A stretch of DNA of 64,000 nucleotides from Plasmodium malariae (Eukaryota > Apicomplexa > Aconoidasida > Haemosporida > Plasmodiidae), in the NCBI RefSeq assembly GCF_900090045.1, contig NC_041786.1, positions 2,722,501-2,786,500 of the forward strand. The letters are read 5' to 3'. Numbering within the stretch: the first letter of the stretch is position 1; every line of letters starts with the position of its first letter. The position numbers and the translations under genes are program-made. The notes beneath the pieces were generated by a model. The model was not told the origin of the DNA. It saw nothing but the letters and a program-made list of their open reading frames with translations, and ran no database searches. Below, in pieces: positions 22,062-32,678 of the stretch.

Positions 22062-25000
22062 TTAATGATCATACTCTATTTCGTTAATGAGGTCGCTAAG
22101 TGAGCATTCGGGGATGTGTTTATTTTTATTGTTTACTGTTGAAATTCTAATCTTTGAAAAGTTAGCCAACACTTGAGAACCGTTTGTACTTTCTTTTATT
22201 GGCCCATCCTCATTACCGATATATTCTTTTTCGTTCCATTGTTTGTTCCATTGTTTGTTCCATTGTTCGTTCCATTGTTCGTTCCATTGTTCGTTCCATC
22301 GTTCGTTCCATTGTTTGTTCCACTGTTTGTTCCTTTTTTCTTCTATTTTTTCGTCCATTTTTATGTCCATTTTTTCGTCTATTTTTACTTCCATTTTTTC
22401 TTCTATTTTTTCGTCTATTTTTACTTCCATTTTTTCGTCCATTTTATCTTCCAATTTTACGTCCATTTTTTCGCTATTTTTTTCATTTTTCGTTATGTGA
22501 ATGTTGTCTGCCAGATCAAGGGAAAAATTTAACTGCTCGTGCTCCTCCTTTTCATCGACATTTGCTAAACCCAAAATTACATTTTCATCATCTTGAGATA
22601 AACTGTCTAATAAATATAAAACAGAGGAATATTTTCCCACATAATTCTTAATTGACTTTAGGGTATTTTTATATTTTCTTATGACCATATTAAGTTGTTG
22701 CATTTTCGTTAAGTTTTTACTTTCTAAATATATTTTGTCTCTATTTAATAAAAATATATGTTCATTTAAATTATTCACATTATTACTTAAAGTGTTCAGT
22801 TTAGATTTTAAAATTTCTTTTTTTTCTTCTAAACATATATATTTATTTTTTTCATTTACATTTTCTTCTTTTAATTTTATTAGTTCCTTTTCCAGACTTG
22901 CTATTTTTTTTTTTTTTTCCTTTATCTCTTTTTCTTTCATGTTAACAATATTTTGAAACATTACACAAGATTCTTTCGCCATTTGTCTAAGCGTGGACGT
23001 CCACTCGCTCTCAGCAATTAATGTATCGTCCTTTATAGTTGACTCATTTCCTCTATCGCTCTTCCTTCTGCTATAACTGCCGCTATTATTTCCTATCCAA
23101 TTGATCTTTTTCAATTCTAGATTGGAGTTGTAGTTCAATATATTGTCTTCTCCTTGTTCATCCACCGTATCAGAGTCAGTAATTATGAAATCTTTGTCAT
23201 TGCCTAACTGTTCCGACTCACTTGTGTATGAAAAATTTAGAAGGTCACTATTTTGAATAAGATCCAAACAAATTGTAAAATTATTTTTATAAAAATTTAG
23301 TTCATTGTTAGAGTTAATATTTGAATAATGATTACAACAAGTGTTTACGTAATGATTGTCTGCTTCGTTCTTTTCTCTCCGTTTCGAATACATATCGTCC
23401 TCCTTACTACAGTAATCATCTTTTTTGTTCCTTATCTGTGTTTGTCTTTTTTTCGAATGAGCAGAACAAGTTTTGTCACTTAGAATTTTTTTTTTATTCA
23501 TATGTGTATTACTGACCTTCCTTATCTTGTTTAGTTCTGGTTCTTGAGCATTGGTTGAAGAATTTGTTTGTTTGTTTGTTTTTTTTTTTTCTTTTTCTAC
23601 TCCACTAGATTTGTCCTTGATTTGAACAATGTCATTCGTGTTATTATTTAACTCGGAATAATCGTAATCATCATGTATGTTCACCCTTTGATAACTTGTT
23701 TTGTCGAAGCTTTTCGATCCTTTTTTTTGGCTGATTGCAGTAATTTCAATCCACACACTTTTTATATCATCTTGATTGTTCATATTTTTTATATCACCTT
23801 GATTGTTCATATTTTTTATATCACCTTGATTGTTCACTAACGAATTTGTTAACTCTGCTGCTAACAATTTTACCAGCTTTTTCCATTTCTTTTCCCTAGC
23901 TTTATATATTTTTAAATTATCATCTACTTGTCTAAATTTCTGGATGGTAATTTTATATTTGGTACTTTCATTTTCATAGTAAGAATTAGTTAACAAGCGT
24001 ATTTTTTTTTTTTCCTTTTTGTATTCTTCCTTCATTTGAGTATATTTATCTTTATACACTTCCATGTTCAATTTAGCAAGTCCTAACATTTTTCGTAAAT
24101 TATATTTTTCTGACAAGTAAATATTTTCCTTATTTTTACAACAAATATCAAACATTTGTTTCTGTTCTTTTGCCATTTGTTCGTTCTTTGAAACATATTC
24201 ATTTAACATCTTCTTCATTTTGTAAATGTACTCGCATGCCTCTTGTATAATATTTCTGTATTTGTAAATATCCCCTAAAATTTGCCAAAAAATATGCGTC
24301 AGTTCGTTTTTTAAGTTTTTTTGAAAGTCTCTCCTACTAGTGTTGCTTTGGTTAAGTTGACTGAGTTTGTCATTTGTTCCTGCTTTTGTATGAAGGTCTA
24401 CTTTATTCAAGAGACAACATGAGTGTTTGTGTGTTGAACATATTTCTCCATTAACTCTGGTTATAGGCTTCATTTCTTTTTTTATGTAAAAACCCGATTG
24501 CTCATTGTTAGTTAGGAAACTACTATATTTATTATTTTCCTCTGCGTTATAATAGTATGATAATAGGTTACTAGGACTACGATAAAGGGAATCATTATTT
24601 TCGAAAATAGTTAAGTTATTCTCATTGTCACATCTACCTAGCTTTTTTAAAAGATACATTAACTGTGCATCCCTTTCATCTTCCTTTTTCTCCTCAAAGG
24701 AGTTCAGATAGAATTGTGGAAACCATATAATAAAAGGAGGATCAATGGGATCTCTTTGTGGATCATCTATTTTTTGAATTTGCGTAAAATTAGGAAATTT
24801 TCTGGAAATGTTGCTACTACAGATGTTGTCACTGCCACTGTTGTTGTAGTTGCTAATATAGCCGCTAATCTGTGCATACTTTCGGCGCAAATTTTGTAGA
24901 GCACCTTTCCATATTTCTATATGTTCTAACTTTTTTTTATAGTATTCATTAATAAGTAGTAATTTTTTGTTCTTTTCTTCTAACTTTTCTATCTTTTCTT

Positions 25001-28000
25001 CTACTTGTATTGCTTTTTCGAATTTTTTTATTTCGTTGCTGGGGATTTCATCAGACAAGTTATTTACACGCCCTTTGTTGTTCTTATGCTCCAGATATTT
25101 TTCAACATTTTCCTTATTTATCAGTTCCTCTTCTTCCATCAATTCCTTTTTTTCTATAAGTTCCTCTTTTTCCATCAGTTCCTTTTTTTCTCTTTCGTTT
25201 TTCATATAATCTGCTATAAAAACATTTCTTTCCTTTTGTATTTTCAAAAGTTCATTTTTGGTTTTTTCTAAATTCAATAAGGAGACTACATAAACTATTA
25301 AACAAACTAGTGAACTCTTGTCTAAAATATTTGTAATTTCCTCATCCGCCATACTATCAGTTTTTTTGCTTCGAATTAAGGCATAAACCTTATTTTGAAT
25401 TTTTTCTATATAAGCAAGATTTTTAAGCAAACCTTCCTTTCTACTTCCACATTGCACACTTTTTTGCATAGTATTCCCTTTCTCATTTCCCGTTAAATTC
25501 CCTATGTCACTTCCCGCCTTACTTTCAATCCATTCCACCATTTGACTAGAAACTTCACTGCTCCATTTTCTGTGATTAAATTTTTCTTCGTTTTGTAACG
25601 AGATATCATTTAGCATTGACCTTATATTGAAGATTTCCTTTTTTATATATTCATTGTTTAAAGCGTGTTCCCTATTATTTTCATTTAATACATATTTTAT
25701 TTTTTCAATAGAAGCTTGAATATGTTTGTTCATGTTGTGATTGTTATTGCATAATTGCGTTTCTTTTGTTCTATTTATAATATTTGCTTCCACGACTGTG
25801 TTTGGATGAATAGTTGTTTTATCCTCTACATTTATTTCTTCCTCTATTTTACTGATTTGACATGGTTTGTCCTGCTCGTATATAGATTTGAAATTTAAGA
25901 AGGTTTTCTTTTTTGGCATATCATTATTGTAGTTTTCTTCTTTTATTATATATCCATGTTGTTTTGTATTACTCAGCTGTTTTGTATTACTCAGCTGTTC
26001 TGTATTACTCAGCTGTTCTGTATTACTCAGCTGTTCTGTATTGCTCAGCTGTTCTGTATTGCTCAGCTGTTCTGTATTGCTCAGCTGTTCTGTATTGTTC
26101 AGCTGTTCTGTATTGCTCAGATGTTCACTATGTTTGTTATAGGACAAGATATTAACATCTTCGGCGCTTCCAAAGGTAGATTCTTTTCTATCTAGATTAT
26201 AGATTGACTCCTCTGATTGTAACCATTGTGTACACCTTTTGATCTTTATATTATCACGCTCATTATACATGCTGGAATTTTTATTTTCACAATTTAGGAT
26301 GTCTAAATTTAGTAATAAATCTTCTTCTATATGATTTAACTTTACTTCAAAATTTTTTCTGACCGTGATAATATTTTCTAAATATTGTTGTTTTAAATAA
26401 AATATATCTGTTTCGTATTTGTCCTTAAGTGTTGTTAATTCTTTGTTGTGTAGTTCATTAATGTTATTGATCTCTTTTTCGTGCACCTTTTTTGTTAATT
26501 GTACCTCTTCTTTTTTTAAATATAATTCCTTTTTATACATTTTTATTTGCGTTTTTAAAAAGTAAATAAGTGAATCTCCTTTTATTTTTTGACGTTCATT
26601 ATTCCAGATGAATTCTAAATTTTTATCGCTCTCATCATTCAGTAAAAAATTTGATATACTATCTTCACACGTTTGTGTGGATGCATCTACTTTTGGATTT
26701 GTACCATTCAGATTAATCTCCTTATCATCCTTATGTATGTTGTTCTTCTTAACTTCATTCGTAAATTTATGCAAAGTTAAATGAGGAACAGATAAATTTT
26801 TTTTCTCATAATCATTTATATCATTTGGTTGATCATAACTCTCATCTTTGTTCATATTAAAATATTTAAAAAAAATACTGCTTGGGGTTGTACAAACTTC
26901 GCTTAAATTGTTTGAGATGCTTTTTTTCTTCATTTCTAAATTATAATTATTATTTTTAGATAAACAGAGCATATCTCTGTGTGATGGTATGCAGTTGCTT
27001 TTATCAGTCGTACTGTTGTTACTTTTGCTATGTTCGCTGATCATGTAGCGACTACTTCCGCTGTGGCTTCTGTAGAGAGGCGTGTTACGAAAATGGGACG
27101 GGATATCTTGCACATAATTAGAACTGCGTACTGTACTTACGTCATTATTGCTGTTACTCTTGCTGTTACTATTGATGTTACTCTTGCTGTTACTATTGAT
27201 GTTACTCTTGCTGTTACTATTGATGTTACTCTTGCTGTTACTATTGATGTTACTATTACTATTATTATTACTACTATTGTTATTACTACTATTGCTATTA
27301 CTACTATTGCTATTACTACTATTGCTATTACTACTATTACTATTACTACTATTACTTTTACTACTATTACTATTACTACTACTATTTTTTGTGCGATTTA
27401 GGCTAATGCCCTGGTCATTTCTTACACGTAAATATTTTGCCTTTGTATTACCATCTTGGTCTGCTAGCTGCAAATCATTAAGTTGTCGTCTAAAGTTATG
27501 TTCGCAGTTATTTATGCACCATTCAGAATTATCGTCGTGGTTATAAAAATCTGTTGTAATGTGTTCACCCGTTGAACAAGAATTATTCGTTAATTTGTTT
27601 ATTTTTAAAGAATCGATTTTTCCTTGTTCATCTATTTTTATTACATTTTTTGTATTGATAAATGAGTTGGATATTTTTTCAAAAATATTTTCATCAAATT
27701 GCACACTACCTGCTTTCACTAAACATGTTAAGGGATCTTCACTTGACATAAAATCCGTCAACTTTTGGTCAATTGGATAAGTTAGAATAAAATCACATTC
27801 ATGATGTTCAACTAGAGAATATAAAAAATATAATATTATTAATGACTGGTAACATTCTTTAAAATTATCTGTCGCTATTTGTTCATAATTAATAAAACTT
27901 TTATCAATATTTACACAACTTAGCACATTATTTATGATATTCCAATTTTTCTTTTTCTTTTTATCTGTTAAAGGGTTTATGTGAATACACCCCTTGTACT

Positions 28001-28148
28001 TTTTCATTACATGGGGCCATATACACTCAAATAATTGTAAGTAAATATCTCCATATTTCAAGCTCTTAAAGTCGAAATTTGTTCTCTTCAGCAGTTTTTC
28101 TACCCATACCGTCAGTTCTGCTTTTCCCACTTTGATTTCTTTTTGCAT
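22062..28148 (-). CDS. calponin-homology domain coiled-coil protein
   Basis: Large protein (2028 aa, single exon) with an EB1/Hook-like calponin homology domain at about residues 7-135, visible as KAELTVWVEKLLKR followed by YGDIYLQLFECIWPHV and a W-x-x-I-x-N-V helix. Such domains bind microtubules. Heptad-rich, Lys/Glu coiled-coil segments lie near 530-617, 950-1083, 1300-1427 and 1724-1837. Low-complexity blocks separate them: Ser/Asn (about 255-335), NTEQLS hexamers (about 675-725) and WNxQ tetramers (about 1939-1973). I start at the Met encoded at 28148; the 44 codons open upstream read a TGTATATG-type microsatellite and look like leader. A cytoskeletal or spindle role is inferred from the CH-plus-coil architecture only. 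The gene is convergent with MDR2. Confidence 0.85.
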   Translation of the reverse strand: MQKEIKVGKAELTVWVEKLLKRTNFDFKSLKYGDIYLQLFECIWPHVMKKYKGCIHINPLTDKKKKKNWNIINNVLSCVNIDKSFINYEQIATDNFKECYQSLIILYFLYSLVEHHECDFILTYPIDQKLTDFMSSEDPLTCLVKAGSVQFDENIFEKISNSFINTKNVIKIDEQGKIDSLKINKLTNNSCSTGEHITTDFYNHDDNSEWCINNCEHNFRRQLNDLQLADQDGNTKAKYLRVRNDQGISLNRTKNSSSNSNSSKSNSSNSNSSNSNSSNSNSSNSNSSNNNSSNNNSNSNINSNSKSNINSNSKSNINSNSKSNINSNSKSNSNNDVSTVRSSNYVQDIPSHFRNTPLYRSHSGSSRYMISEHSKSNNSTTDKSNCIPSHRDMLCLSKNNNYNLEMKKKSISNNLSEVCTTPSSIFFKYFNMNKDESYDQPNDINDYEKKNLSVPHLTLHKFTNEVKKNNIHKDDKEINLNGTNPKVDASTQTCEDSISNFLLNDESDKNLEFIWNNERQKIKGDSLIYFLKTQIKMYKKELYLKKEEVQLTKKVHEKEINNINELHNKELTTLKDKYETDIFYLKQQYLENIITVRKNFEVKLNHIEEDLLLNLDILNCENKNSSMYNERDNIKIKRCTQWLQSEESIYNLDRKESTFGSAEDVNILSYNKHSEHLSNTEQLNNTEQLSNTEQLSNTEQLSNTEQLSNTEQLSNTEQLSNTKQLSNTKQHGYIIKEENYNNDMPKKKTFLNFKSIYEQDKPCQISKIEEEINVEDKTTIHPNTVVEANIINRTKETQLCNNNHNMNKHIQASIEKIKYVLNENNREHALNNEYIKKEIFNIRSMLNDISLQNEEKFNHRKWSSEVSSQMVEWIESKAGSDIGNLTGNEKGNTMQKSVQCGSRKEGLLKNLAYIEKIQNKVYALIRSKKTDSMADEEITNILDKSSLVCLIVYVVSLLNLEKTKNELLKIQKERNVFIADYMKNEREKKELMEKEELIEKKELMEEEELINKENVEKYLEHKNNKGRVNNLSDEIPSNEIKKFEKAIQVEEKIEKLEEKNKKLLLINEYYKKKLEHIEIWKGALQNLRRKYAQISGYISNYNNSGSDNICSSNISRKFPNFTQIQKIDDPQRDPIDPPFIIWFPQFYLNSFEEKKEDERDAQLMYLLKKLGRCDNENNLTIFENNDSLYRSPSNLLSYYYNAEENNKYSSFLTNNEQSGFYIKKEMKPITRVNGEICSTHKHSCCLLNKVDLHTKAGTNDKLSQLNQSNTSRRDFQKNLKNELTHIFWQILGDIYKYRNIIQEACEYIYKMKKMLNEYVSKNEQMAKEQKQMFDICCKNKENIYLSEKYNLRKMLGLAKLNMEVYKDKYTQMKEEYKKEKKKIRLLTNSYYENESTKYKITIQKFRQVDDNLKIYKAREKKWKKLVKLLAAELTNSLVNNQGDIKNMNNQGDIKNMNNQDDIKSVWIEITAISQKKGSKSFDKTSYQRVNIHDDYDYSELNNNTNDIVQIKDKSSGVEKEKKKTNKQTNSSTNAQEPELNKIRKVSNTHMNKKKILSDKTCSAHSKKRQTQIRNKKDDYCSKEDDMYSKRREKNEADNHYVNTCCNHYSNINSNNELNFYKNNFTICLDLIQNSDLLNFSYTSESEQLGNDKDFIITDSDTVDEQGEDNILNYNSNLELKKINWIGNNSGSYSRRKSDRGNESTIKDDTLIAESEWTSTLRQMAKESCVMFQNIVNMKEKEIKEKKKKIASLEKELIKLKEENVNEKNKYICLEEKKEILKSKLNTLSNNVNNLNEHIFLLNRDKIYLESKNLTKMQQLNMVIRKYKNTLKSIKNYVGKYSSVLYLLDSLSQDDENVILGLANVDEKEEHEQLNFSLDLADNIHITKNEKNSEKMDVKLEDKMDEKMEVKIDEKIEEKMEVKIDEKMDIKMDEKIEEKRNKQWNKQWNERWNEQWNEQWNEQWNKQWNKQWNEKEYIGNEDGPIKESTNGSQVLANFSKIRISTVNNKNKHIPECSLSDLINEIEYDH
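22230..22336 (-). repeat. 12-bp coding repeat (WNxQ)
   Basis: Tandem TGGAACGAACAA/TGGAACAAACAA units encode nine or so consecutive Trp-Asn-Glu/Lys/Arg-Gln tetrapeptides near the C-terminus of the CH protein. A Lys-Ile/Met-Asp-Glu-Lys repeat precedes it (22340-22480). Confidence 0.9.
25960..26128 (-). repeat. 18-bp coding repeat (NTEQLS)
   Basis: At least eight near-identical 18-base units encode Asn-Thr-Glu/Lys-Gln-Leu-Ser/Asn within the CH protein. Plus-strand read-through of the same array makes false ORFs rich in CITQLF. Confidence 0.92.
27145..27388 (-). repeat. Ser/Asn codon repeat
   Basis: AGTAATAGTAAC-type trinucleotide mixtures encode a Ser/Asn/Lys-rich tract of about 80 residues after the CH domain. 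The antisense reads as poly-Leu or poly-Ile/Thr, which is not a gene. Confidence 0.9.
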
Positions 28149-30134
28149 TATTGGGAAGGTCTCTACTCGCTCTAGTATTCGCGAGGGGGTGTATGCATGA
28201 GCATACGTATTTGTATTCATGTATGTGTATATGTATTTACATGTACATGCATACACCCACTTGGCCAACGTCAAATTCACAAGAATGAACTTTTTAACGT
28301 GTAGAAGGAGGAAAGATGGGAAAAATAGAAAGATTGTATAACCAAATGAACTGAATAAGCAATTCTTACTTTTTATAGTATATCATGAAAAATTGTCTTT
28401 TTTCAAATGAAATGTAAAAATTAATATACAAAAAAAAAAAAAAAAAAAAAAAAAAGAAACGTGGAATAATAATACAGAAAAAGTGTTACATTTTCTAAAA
28501 ATGGTTAAATTATTAAAATAAAAAAAAGAATTATTTTGCAAGTTACTGGAAAAAATATTCATATATGATTAGAATGTTTCTCATGCCGCATTTTTTTTTT
28601 TTTTTTTTTTTTTTTATTTGGAGAACCTATAAGGCTAGAATAATACATCAACAAAAATTACAAAAGCGAAAGCAAATGCAAAAAAAAAAAAAAATTATTT
28701 AAAAATACAAAATTATTTGCAAATATTTATACACACACTAAAATATAATAAATGTATGCATTTTTTTGTAGTAACAAAATGCTACACGTACATGTGCAGC
28801 TATATCTTATTTGATGCCTTTTCCCTTAATTTTTTTTGCAATATTGTTTTTTTTTCCCTTTCGAACGTGGATTTTGTGTATGCACAACTATTTTAAAAAT
28901 TTCTTTCTTCTTTTTTTTTTTTTTCTTTCTTTGTTATTTTGTGGGCCATTTTGTTTTTACTTTTTGTTGTTTTTTACTTTGCTTTTTTTTGTGCACTAAT
29001 GTGTTTAATTTGTTTGTTAAGTCTATCTCTTTTGCAGTAGTAAGCTGCAAAAGTTAAAGATTTTACGAAAATAGTTGTCTACTTGTACATTTAAAAATAA
29101 ATTATTTCTTCTCTGTCGTCACACATACATACAAACATACATACATAAATATATATACATAAATACATATATAAACACATATATAATATATATATAAGTC
29201 CTTGTTTTACTTCCTTACAAGGGGTAATACATAAAAAAAAAAAAAAAAAAAAAAAGTGCACTACTAGTGAACTATAAAAATGTTATTATTCTTTGCAAGC
29301 CTACTGAAATAGAGTCATTTTACGCTAACCCATTTTTTTTTTTTTTTTTTTTTTTTTATTTTACTGATAATAATAGTTATATAATCGTGCGAGAAAAAAG
29401 GTTACTTATGCGAATATTTTCTGATACGTTAAAAAGCACCAAAAATATTTGAAGATCATTCAAACAACTTCAACTTTTAATATGTATATGCGTACATGTA
29501 CATGTGTATACACATATAATATTAGCTATATATACATACTTAAACGTTTTGAAAGCTGTAACCTCATATAATTATCCATGAATGGATCTACTCCCATTCA
29601 ACCTATACTTGTAAAAGTGGTTTATGACGAATGCTGCATTTAAACACAAGCCGATTTATAACTTATGGAAAAAATATTTTTTTATAAAAATAAAAGAACA
29701 AAGGGTATGCAAGGGAAGTCATAAAAATGCTCTATTTATATGTTAGACTTTGAAAAATGTTCAAATACAACACATTGTCATTTAAAATGTTTGATGATAT
29801 TTTGATTGAAAATGAGAAAAAAAATAAAAATAATAAAAAAATAAAATATGAAACATCAAATGTGGAATATAATTAAATAAAATATGACAATACAGATGAA
29901 CGACGGGATAAAATATTGGTTTTATAAAAAGTTATAAATATTGAACAGACGATAATTTATTCTAGCAATGAACCATAATACGCGAAAAATACCAAGCGAT
30001 TTGTTCATTTCGTTTTAATATGCACAAAATTTTATAAAAGCTTTTTTTTCTTTTTTTCTTCTAATTTTATGTGGTTAAATGAACTCCTTGGTTGAAACCC
30101 TAACCATTTTTATGCACAACGTGAATAACAAAAA

Positions 30135-30183
<49 letters not shown>

Positions 30184-30604
30184 CTTTAAAATTTACTGCG
30201 TAAGAGATAAAACATATTTATGTTTTAAAAATGCATGAACGAAGAAACTTTCTGAGCTATTAACCATTTTGAGTAATCATACATAGCAACGAAATAATAT
30301 TAATTTTCCATTTTAAAAAAGGGAAAGAGATATATAATAGTGACATCCTAAAATTGTTCTAAATTCATAAAGCATGAGAGTTTGCATGTATTAAGACATT
30401 GTTTTTCACTAAAATGTATGAAGGTAAAAATAGTTTTTCCTTCTTACAGAAAAATTATTTTATATACAAAACGTGAATATATACTTTCACTTCATTCTGT
30501 TTATTTACAAAGAGTAATCGGTAATTTGAAGTACCGTTCGAGGACGATTTTAAGTCGTAATAAAAATTTCGTACGTGCGCACTCGCATACAAATATATGC
30601 ACTT

Positions 30605-30742
30605 ATATACACACATATATACCCACATACATACACATATATACCCACATACATACACATTTATACCCACATACATACACATATATACCCACATACATAC
30701 ACATATATACCCACATACATACACATATATATCCCCATACAC
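30605..30742. repeat. 20-bp minisatellite TATACCCACATACATACACA
   Basis: About six tandem copies, nearly perfect, in the divergent promoter region. The array remains open in several frames and encodes YIPTYIHIYTH-like peptides, so the surrounding ORF calls are unreliable. Confidence 0.9.
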
Positions 30743-31464
30743 ACATATATATGTACATATGCACATGTATATATATCTTATAAATATATTTGCAAATAAA
30801 TTAACCCTATAAATTTTTAAAGGTATAAAATGTGTGGTTATAAAAAAAAAAAAAAAAAAAAAACAAAATAACAGACATATGGTAAAAAAAAAAGTAATAA
30901 TGGTTAAAAAAAAATAAATGGGTAAACGATCAAATTAAACATAAGTGAAATATTGCATACACTCATATTCTCATATGTATAAATGTGTACACATAGTGCA
31001 TACATGCGATTTATATATATCATCGTGACAGCGAGTACGCAAGTGAAAAAGGGATAAAATTTCACAAAAAACATGAACCCAAATTATATACCAAACTTAA
31101 AATTCCAATTGAAGCATTAAAAAAAGGTAAGAAGTAAATGTATGTATAATTATTAATAATATATAATAATTATTTACTTTTTTGTAATAATTATTGATCT
31201 TAATAGGGGGGAAAGAAAGCAAAATTGAAAAGCCCCCCAAAATTATATAATAGAGTAAAATTTGATAATGTACACCTTTTTACTCGAATGATATTTTAAT
31301 TGTAGTTGATAAATATATGCGTAAAAAATGTAAAAATATAAACGCCAAAAAAAAAAAAAAAAAAAAAAAAAAGTTATAACGTATATTTTGTAGTATGTAC
31401 TTAGGAAAAAAGGGGAAAAATAAGAAAATAAGGGAAAAGGGGAAAAATTGAAAAAGAAAAAATA

Positions 31465-31615
31465 ACTAAATAACGAAATAACAAATAACAAAATAACAAA
31501 TAACGAAATAACTAAATAACGAAATAACTAAATAACGAAATAACGAAATAACGAAATAACGAAATAACGAAATAACTAAATAACTAAATAACTAAATAAC
31601 AAATAACGAAATAGC
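31465..31615. repeat. 8-bp minisatellite GAAATAAC/TAAATAAC
   Basis: About 18 octamer copies (AAATAACG, AAATAACT and AAATAACA variants) end about 40 bases before the LOA1-like start codon. They therefore lie in its core promoter or 5' UTR. Confidence 0.88.
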
Positions 31616-31652
31616 GCAAAACGGAAAAAAGTATGTATAAGAAAAAAAAAAG

Positions 31653-32678
31653 ATGGAAAAGTATCGAGAATTTTCTGATGCTTCCACAGGAATAAATCCA
31701 TTTTTACCTGTATGGGTTAATAAGAAATTAAGTTTACACGAGAAATTATTAAAGTTACTATTAGTCCCATTAGTAATATGTCGATTGTGCTTCCTGTGTT
31801 TGACGTTAATATTTATGTTTTTTTTAAATAGCATATTATGGTTGCTAATATTTCAATGTATAAAAGAATTTTTTTATCAAATAATTCAGGCAATTTACTG
31901 TAGATTATTGTTATTCTATTTAGGTTTCATATATTTAGATGAACAATATGCTAATTACAAAAGAGTAAAAATAAAATGTAATAAACAGAAAATACCATTT
32001 GCATATGATGACTATGGCCATATATTTTTATCCAATTTTACATCTTTTGTTGATGTGTTATATTTGGCATTTAGATTAAACCCCTTATTTATGATTATAA
32101 ATAAAAATGGGAGTTTATCTCCTGTTTTCTTTTTTGATTTGATAAAATTATCCTTACAGTTTTCTATACCTAACAAGAAAGGACTATTTAAAAATATTGA
32201 AGAAGTACACATCTATGCAAAGAATAAAAAAATTCGTAGTATTGTAATATTTCCAGAATCAATGAAAAGTAATGGATCATGTATCCTTTTATGGAAAAAT
32301 GAAATATTTACGAATTCGGAGTATGTCTTGAGAAATAAATGTAATATAATAACGTTTATATATGAAATTAATATAATTAATAAAAAACTAAATCAATTAT
32401 ATACTGCTCCACATACTGTTTTTCATCCATTCATACATATAACTCTTTTATGTTTTAATATTTACAACAAAATTAAAATTGTCTGGTTAAGTGAAAAAGA
32501 TATTTCATGTGCTTTAAAAGTAGTTGAATTGACAAATAATGATGAGTTGGTACATTATTTAAGAAATCTAATGGGGCAGATGAAACCGACAGGAGGTACT
32601 TTAGTTAATGTAAAATCAGAATTGCTGGAAAAATTTGTGAATTACTGGAATATGACAAGAAAAAGAGTATATTTATAA
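31653..32678 (+). CDS. LOA1/Vps66-like lysophosphatidic acid acyltransferase
   Basis: Single exon, 341 aa. The opening MEKYREFSDASTGINPFLP closely resembles the start of yeast Loa1/Vps66, an oleoyl-CoA-dependent lysophosphatidate acyltransferase of ER and lipid droplets (recalled similarity). Two or three hydrophobic segments at about residues 31-95 anchor it in a membrane. Acyltransferase motif I appears as SNFTSFVD (127-134): the usual catalytic His of N-H-x-x-x-x-D is Phe, while Asp is kept. Motif III is FPESMKSNG (200-208), where the common form is F-x-E-G-T-x-x-N-G. The Loa1 branch also lacks the His as I recall it, so this could be a family trait. Predicted role is phosphatidic acid and triacylglycerol metabolism; catalytic activity is uncertain. 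The octamer array lies just upstream. Confidence 0.72.
   Translation: MEKYREFSDASTGINPFLPVWVNKKLSLHEKLLKLLLVPLVICRLCFLCLTLIFMFFLNSILWLLIFQCIKEFFYQIIQAIYCRLLLFYLGFIYLDEQYANYKRVKIKCNKQKIPFAYDDYGHIFLSNFTSFVDVLYLAFRLNPLFMIINKNGSLSPVFFFDLIKLSLQFSIPNKKGLFKNIEEVHIYAKNKKIRSIVIFPESMKSNGSCILLWKNEIFTNSEYVLRNKCNIITFIYEINIINKKLNQLYTAPHTVFHPFIHITLLCFNIYNKIKIVWLSEKDISCALKVVELTNNDELVHYLRNLMGQMKPTGGTLVNVKSELLEKFVNYWNMTRKRVYL

Larger units (their letters stand above)
28149..31652. promoter_or_regulatory. large divergent intergenic region
   Basis: This 3.5-kb head-to-head region lies between the CH protein (-) and the LOA1-like gene (+). It has long poly(A)/poly(T) runs (28430-28455, 28590-28616, 29337-29357), (TA)n at 30143-30181, a 20-bp minisatellite at 30605-30740 and an 8-bp one next to the downstream start. 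A stretch open on both strands at about 30386-30590 is listed as a finding. No gene is firmly supported. It is probably two long promoters with 5' leaders. Confidence 0.5.

Noticed and set aside
25913..26195. Repetitive CITQLF and YYSAVL ORFs on the plus strand
   Set aside because: Antisense of the 18-bp NTEQLS coding repeat.
27030..27546. Poly-Leu and Ile/Thr-rich ORFs on the plus strand
   Set aside because: Antisense of the Ser/Asn repeat in the CH-domain protein.
28149..28280. 44-codon N-terminal extension of the CH-domain gene
   Set aside because: Encoded by TGTATATG-like microsatellite sequence and not expected before a CH domain; the Met at 28148 is preferred.
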